A stretch of DNA of 64,000 nt from Gerris lacustris (taxonomy: Eukaryota; Arthropoda; Insecta; Hemiptera; Gerridae), in NCBI GenBank assembly GCA_951217055.1, contig OX578280.1, forward strand, positions 63,125,633-63,189,632, given 5' to 3'. Both the position numbers and the translations under genes were made by a program. This document shows, piece after piece, positions 60,066 through 64,000 of the stretch. Numbering within the stretch: the first letter of the stretch is position 1; each line of letters starts with the position of its first letter. Under the pieces are notes generated by a model. That model made no database searches and was not told where the DNA came from. It saw nothing but the letters and a program-made list of their open reading frames with translations.

Positions 60066-60679
60066 TTTTATCCTTGGCCTTTCCCTTGATCGACTACCAG
60101 ACCAGAGCATCTTACTTCCCACGCCATTTTAGGATATCGACTATCAGGCATTCTACTTATTCTACTAAACTACCTTAAAGGGATAACGCGATCTCTACTG
60201 TTTTAATTGACTTGAAGTTCTTTCTTATAATTCAACAGAGGCTAACTAGATTTCTTTAAAGGATATAAAAGGCTTTACTTATGATTAATGTTACTTCTCA
60301 AGCTGGCATTACGGAGAACTATCATAATGAAGTTGTCATTACAAAGAAGTATACATTTCTGGGATTATAACAATTCTTTTTACGCAATTTTATTTAGCCG
60401 GTTCTGTTCAATTATTACCTTCTTCAGAACTTGTTATACCGATAAAAAAATATGGGATTAAGTTGTGTGAGGATCACAATGGGTAACAAATTACGACCTC
60501 AGTCTAACCATCTACTAATTATTTCATTAATCAAATTAAAGTATGGTATTGCAGTATTAAAATATAACTTTAAAGTTTTAACTATTTTTATTTTTATTTT
60601 TATTTTTTTAAATTTTTATTAGAATATTGCAACTACATAATTACATGTTAAAAGCAATAATGATTTATGTTTAGAGGTG

Positions 60680-61560
60680 GTTAAAATTAGTAAGAGGTAG
60701 TTAGAAGCTGTTAGAGGAGGTTAGAGAAGGTTAGTGGCAATTAAATGTAATAAGAGGTAGTTAGAGGTGGTTAGAGGTGGTAAGAGGTAGTTAAAGGTGG
60801 TTAGAGGAGGATAAAGGTGGTTAAAGATAGTTAGAAGAGGTTAGAGGGAGTTAAATGTAGAAAGAGGTATTTAGAGGGGGTTTGAGGAGGTTAGAGGAGG
60901 TTGGAGGTAGGTAAAGGTAGTTAGAGGTCGTTAAAGGAAGTTAGAAAAGTTTAGAGATGTTGAAAGGGGTTAGCGGAGGTTATACGCGGTACATGTAGTA
61001 AGAAGTAGTTAGAGGCGGTTAAAGGTAGTTTGAAGTGGTTAGAGGTGGTTTAATGTAGTAAGAGGTATTTAGAGGTGGTTAAAGGTAGTTTGAAGTGGTT
61101 AGAGGTAGTTTAATGTAGTAAGAGGTATTTAGAGGTAGTTTATTGTAGTAAGAGGTATTTAGAGGTGGTTAAAGGTAGTTTGAAGTGGTTAGAGGTAGTT
61201 TATTGTAGAAAGAGGTATTTAGAGGTGGTTAAAGGTAGTTTGAAGTGGTTAGAGGTAGTTTATTGTAGAAAGAGGTATTTAGAGGTGGTTAAAGGTAGTT
61301 TGAAGTGGTTAGAGGTAGTTTATTGTAGAAAGAGGTATTTAGAGGTGGTTAAAGGTAGTTTGAAGTGGTTAGAGGTAGTTTATTGTAGAAAGAGATATTT
61401 AGAGGTGGTTAAAGGTAGTTTGAAGTGGTTAGGAGTAGTTTATTGTAGAAAGAGGTATTTAGAGATGGTTAAAGGTAGTTTGAAGTGGTTAGAGGTAGTT
61501 TATTGTAAAAAGAGGTATTTAGAGGTGGTTAGAGGAGGTTGAAGATGGTTAAAGTTAAAG
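60680..61560 (+). repeat. Minisatellite, 60-bp higher-order unit
   Basis: 61020-61540 is about nine near-identical 60-bp units (TTAGAGGTGGTTAAAGGTAG, TTTGAAGTGGTTAGAGGTAG, TTTATTGTAGAAAGAGGTAT). 60680-61020 is an older, looser array of 10-15 bp GTTAGAGGTGG-type units. The 125-codon frame through it is an artefact. Confidence 0.95.
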
Positions 61561-62331
61561 ATAGTTAGAGGTTGTTAGAGTGCCTCTATTTACAGTGAGT
61601 ACACACAGCTGCTGTAGGAGTAAATCAAACAAAGGTCCTATAGATAAATACAGTGAATAATGGCTCTGTACATTGTCTTACCTACTAACATTCCAGTAAT
61701 TACTAATCACCTGGTTATTTTACCTCTTATACTTATTGCTGAAAATTAACACCTGTTCACTTTCCTCCATGTATTCGTCTCTGCTATTTGTTTAGTTCCG
61801 GGTAATTTTAAACAATTGAGTCATTGTAAAATATCTATGTTTTATCCTGTTTATAGAAAGAACACCAGTTCTTAAATATTATTGTAGTTTCATTTTTTTT
61901 AATTACCGCTTATAAAATAAATGCTACGACGTAAAACCATACTAATTCCATACCATATGTTTTTAGTTTTTAGAGTTTAACTAACTCTTAAACTATTAAA
62001 TTCTTTGGACTCAAAGAAACTGTATCTCCACGTAAAATAATACTGGTTTATTTATCATCGCTGCTTTCGGCCTTTATAGAGATCATTAGTTCTGATAAAG
62101 GAATTATTAGAGTTATATTTATAAAAGGGGTGTCCATATTATGTTAGAGACCAAAGTAAGACTTTGAAGTTGAAGGGAAGATGCAATTAGTTGATTCCAA
62201 ACTCAATGCCGTTTAGTTGATCGAATTATTATCAAGGAATTAGCTATCACGGTTTTAACTTAGTACGTAGGCTTCCGCGGGTTGGTTCGTAATAAAAAAC
62301 TTGGTTTTCTGGTGAAATCCGCGTCACGAAG

Positions 62332-62508
62332 GGGTTGAACTCCAACGTTTCGCTTCTACTTCTGGAAGCGTCTCAAGGTGTGGTGCATCGTGACGTTGAC
62401 TCGAAGCAACGGGCATATCTTGTGTTTGCTTCGAGTCAACATCACTATGCACAACACCCTTAAAGATGCTTCCAGTAGTGGAAGCGAAACGTTGGATTTC
62501 AACCCCTT
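62332..62508. mobile_element. 177-bp foldback with hairpin-GAAAC motif
   Basis: GGGGTTGAACTCCAACGTTTCGC...GACTCGAAGC and its inverse, arms about 80 bp, interrupted only by a short loop near 62420. Each arm carries a hairpin followed by GCGAAACGTTGGA on one strand. Confidence 0.85.
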
Positions 62509-62661
62509 CATAACATTTTTTATAGTGTTTTTTCTGATTCTTCAATTTCAATTTTATTCTTCTGATCAATTTTACTTTTCTGGTCAATTTTACTCCTCTG
62601 ATCAATTTTACTCTTGTGATCAAGTTTTGTTCAAGCTTTGAAACTTATTACTTTGTTTCAG

Positions 62662-62847
62662 GTGGATAATTCTGTATGGACTGTGGAAAATGGTCCACCG
62701 AGATACGAAGCAGTTGTTTCCCGTCCTATAGTACCACCAACACCTCCTCCTCCCTACCACTTCGTAGTGGACATGCCACCACCATATAAACTCAAACCTG
62801 ATGAAGAGGACAAACCTGCTCCGTCTTATAACACCTGTCACGTCTGA
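62662..62847 (+). CDS. Two-pass membrane protein with PPxY tail, terminal exon
   Basis: Acceptor CTTTGTTTCAG, phase 0, 61 codons, TGA at 62845-62847. It encodes the cytosolic-type tail: PPRY (86-89), PPPY (103-106), PPPY (113-116) and a final APSY, in a Pro-rich context with an acidic DEED. Three PPxY motifs are ligands for WW domains, typically of Nedd4-family ligases. The tail ends TCHV. With the upstream exon the protein is about 131-135 residues. Confidence 0.72.
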   Translation: MDNSVWTVENGPPRYEAVVSRPIVPPTPPPPYHFVVDMPPPYKLKPDEEDKPAPSYNTCHV

Positions 62848-63171
62848 TAACTATTAGTCTGATATAATATCTCAAGAAGTAATCGTTCAATGTGCTCGAA
62901 AGTCTACTGCAGCCTGAATTCTTCAATGGAAAAGATAGCAGTAACCGCTTCCTGGTTACACCTGGTTTTCATCTGTTGAGCGCTGATAAGCGGTTGAAAG
63001 TATGTTTGATTAAAGTTATTGGTGAGGAACAGTATTTTACAACTCTACTTCATTCAGCAGCTTACAATTTTCTTATGTAGGTATTGGGAATGGATGTTGC
63101 CTTCAGAAATTAAACGAAGACTTAGGAAAAAAACCCAGATCTTTCAGAATGGGATTGAAGAGTGGAAATTC
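62848..63171 (+). other. 3' flank of the PPxY gene
   Basis: Probable 3' untranslated region; no canonical AATAAA seen before the MITE. Confidence 0.4.
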
Positions 63172-63415
63172 GGTACTTCTTTAGATTGTTTTCCCCTATT
63201 GTTTTTATAGAATATAAATGACTTAAACTAAATAACTATTAAGACAAAGGGATGTTTTGTCCAATGTACTTTGGGACAAAGGAATAGCACACTTCTTTGT
63301 ATAAGGGGAGCAACAGTCTAAAGAAGAACACTCCGTAAACCTTATTTAGATTTTTACTCCCCTCTCTTTTTTTCTTTTTTTTTGTAAGGGGAGTAACAAT
63401 ATAAAGAAGTGCCGG
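63172..63415. mobile_element. 244-bp MITE of the CTTCTTTAGAYTGTTACTCCCC family
   Basis: Left end GGTACTTCTTTAGATTGTTT, inverted right end GGCACTTCTTTATATTGTTA. Flanks GGAAATTC and GGGGATTC agree at 6 of 8 positions, a decayed 8-bp duplication. The interior GACAAAGGGATG and GTCCAATGTACTTTGGGACA match 10708-11054 in inverse orientation. Confidence 0.8.
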
Positions 63416-63423
63416 GGATTCTT

Positions 63424-64000
63424 GGTCTCAAATCATCTCCATTCCCTCAAATCCCTTAAAAATGTTTAGGAGCTATGATAAGATATCTTAAAATCCAATT
63501 AATTAAGCTCATCCAATTTATAAACGTCATTGATTCAAAAACTGCACTGAAAGGAAAGTTCACCAAGGTTGACCAATCTCAAAAATTCAATCTCTTGGAT
63601 TCTTTATCTTCTCAAAAATCATTTTTGTTAAAAAAAGGTCCTAGGACTATTTTTTCTTCTGACAACTCTTAATTGAAGAGTTTTTAAGTGTAGCTTATAT
63701 ATGTTTATATAGCTTAAAGCATGGCCGGAAGCTAAGAATTTGTTGGATTTGCAACGCGTCATTTCATTGTTGGAAGTTTATAGTACTTAAGCTGGCAAAT
63801 AATAGAAGCTCAAGATGAAGAAACATCCTCAAACACATTGATTGATTTGAATTTTTTTTTTATAAATATTGAAATACAATTGCGATACTTTTCCATATTA
63901 TTATTTTTTTTTTTTTAATTTTATGAGAACTTATTTAAATTATGAAGACTGAATATAGTTTCATTTTAAAGAAATGTATAAATCAAACAAACGCTTTTAT
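63424..64000. other. No gene supported
   Basis: The frame 63475-63672 starts from a non-ATG codon and shows no domain. Nothing else recognised. Confidence 0.35.

Larger units (their letters stand above)
58715..62661 (+). other. Intron of the PPxY gene
   Basis: GTATTC donor to CTTTGTTTCAG acceptor, 3,947 bp. It holds a composite foldback (59022-60065), a 60-bp minisatellite (60680-61560) and a 177-bp foldback (62332-62508). 61561-62330 shows nothing recognisable. Confidence 0.6.

Noticed and set aside
61165..61542. 125-codon plus-strand frame
   Set aside because: It is a read-through of 60-bp minisatellite units with no stop; not a gene.

Overview
The window is AT-rich, repeat-dense eukaryotic DNA, most likely from an insect. 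The evidence is: spliced genes with GT-AG introns and phase-matched junctions; two core promoters of arthropod type (TATA box about 30 bp upstream of a TCAGT initiator); and an assortment of gypsy-like, hAT, Tc1/mariner-like, piggyBac-like, LINE and SINE remnants typical of large insect genomes. The species cannot be told from the sequence.

Four host genes are supported. (1) 7685-8107 (+): an intronless DPH4/DNAJC24-like gene (J domain plus CSL zinc finger), acting in diphthamide synthesis. (2) 17847-20501 (+): an uninterrupted 884-codon frame for an IQUB-like protein (ubiquitin-like domain, IQ motif, Cys-rich C-terminal region), a cilium/flagellum protein. (3) Minus strand, exons 36154-36064, 29175-28997 and 28572-28396: a 148-residue protein resembling the DUF4485 domain (CEP112 N-terminus type), built here by matching splice sites and phases. 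(4) Plus strand, exons 58505-58714 and 62662-62847, with a possible 12-nt first coding exon at 38968-38979 behind a TATA-Inr promoter: a small two-pass membrane protein with a PPxY-rich tail. The introns of the last two genes hold much of the transposon load.

Layout. 1-5609 is the 5' part of a minus-strand gypsy-like LTR retrotransposon (Gag with three zinc knuckles fused to a retropepsin, a 2.9-kb A/T-rich leader, then one LTR with promoter). 5.6-17.8 kb holds DPH4, a 5S-rRNA-like piece behind two perfect hairpins, a tRNA-containing foldback, a hAT element and several MITE/foldback elements. 17.8-20.9 kb is the IQUB-like gene. 21.6-28 kb is a foldback, a 2.8-kb hAT element carrying a 62-bp satellite, and further foldbacks and a SINE. 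28.4-36.2 kb is the DUF4485-like gene, whose long intron contains a 1.36-kb element with an array of a 16-bp motif, a hAT element and a 577-bp foldback. 38.2-62.9 kb is the (putative) PPxY gene and its introns, filled with minisatellites, hAT, foldbacks, a broken LINE cut by a TTAA-flanked MITE, a mariner remnant and a SINE. 63.2-63.4 kb is one more MITE.

The most notable non-genic pattern is a motif of the form CTGANGA - hairpin - GAAA, or close variants, in both arms of four unrelated foldback elements. It matches the strand order of the hammerhead ribozyme core, but no complete ribozyme could be shown by eye. Nearly all remaining short open frames are shadows of repeats.
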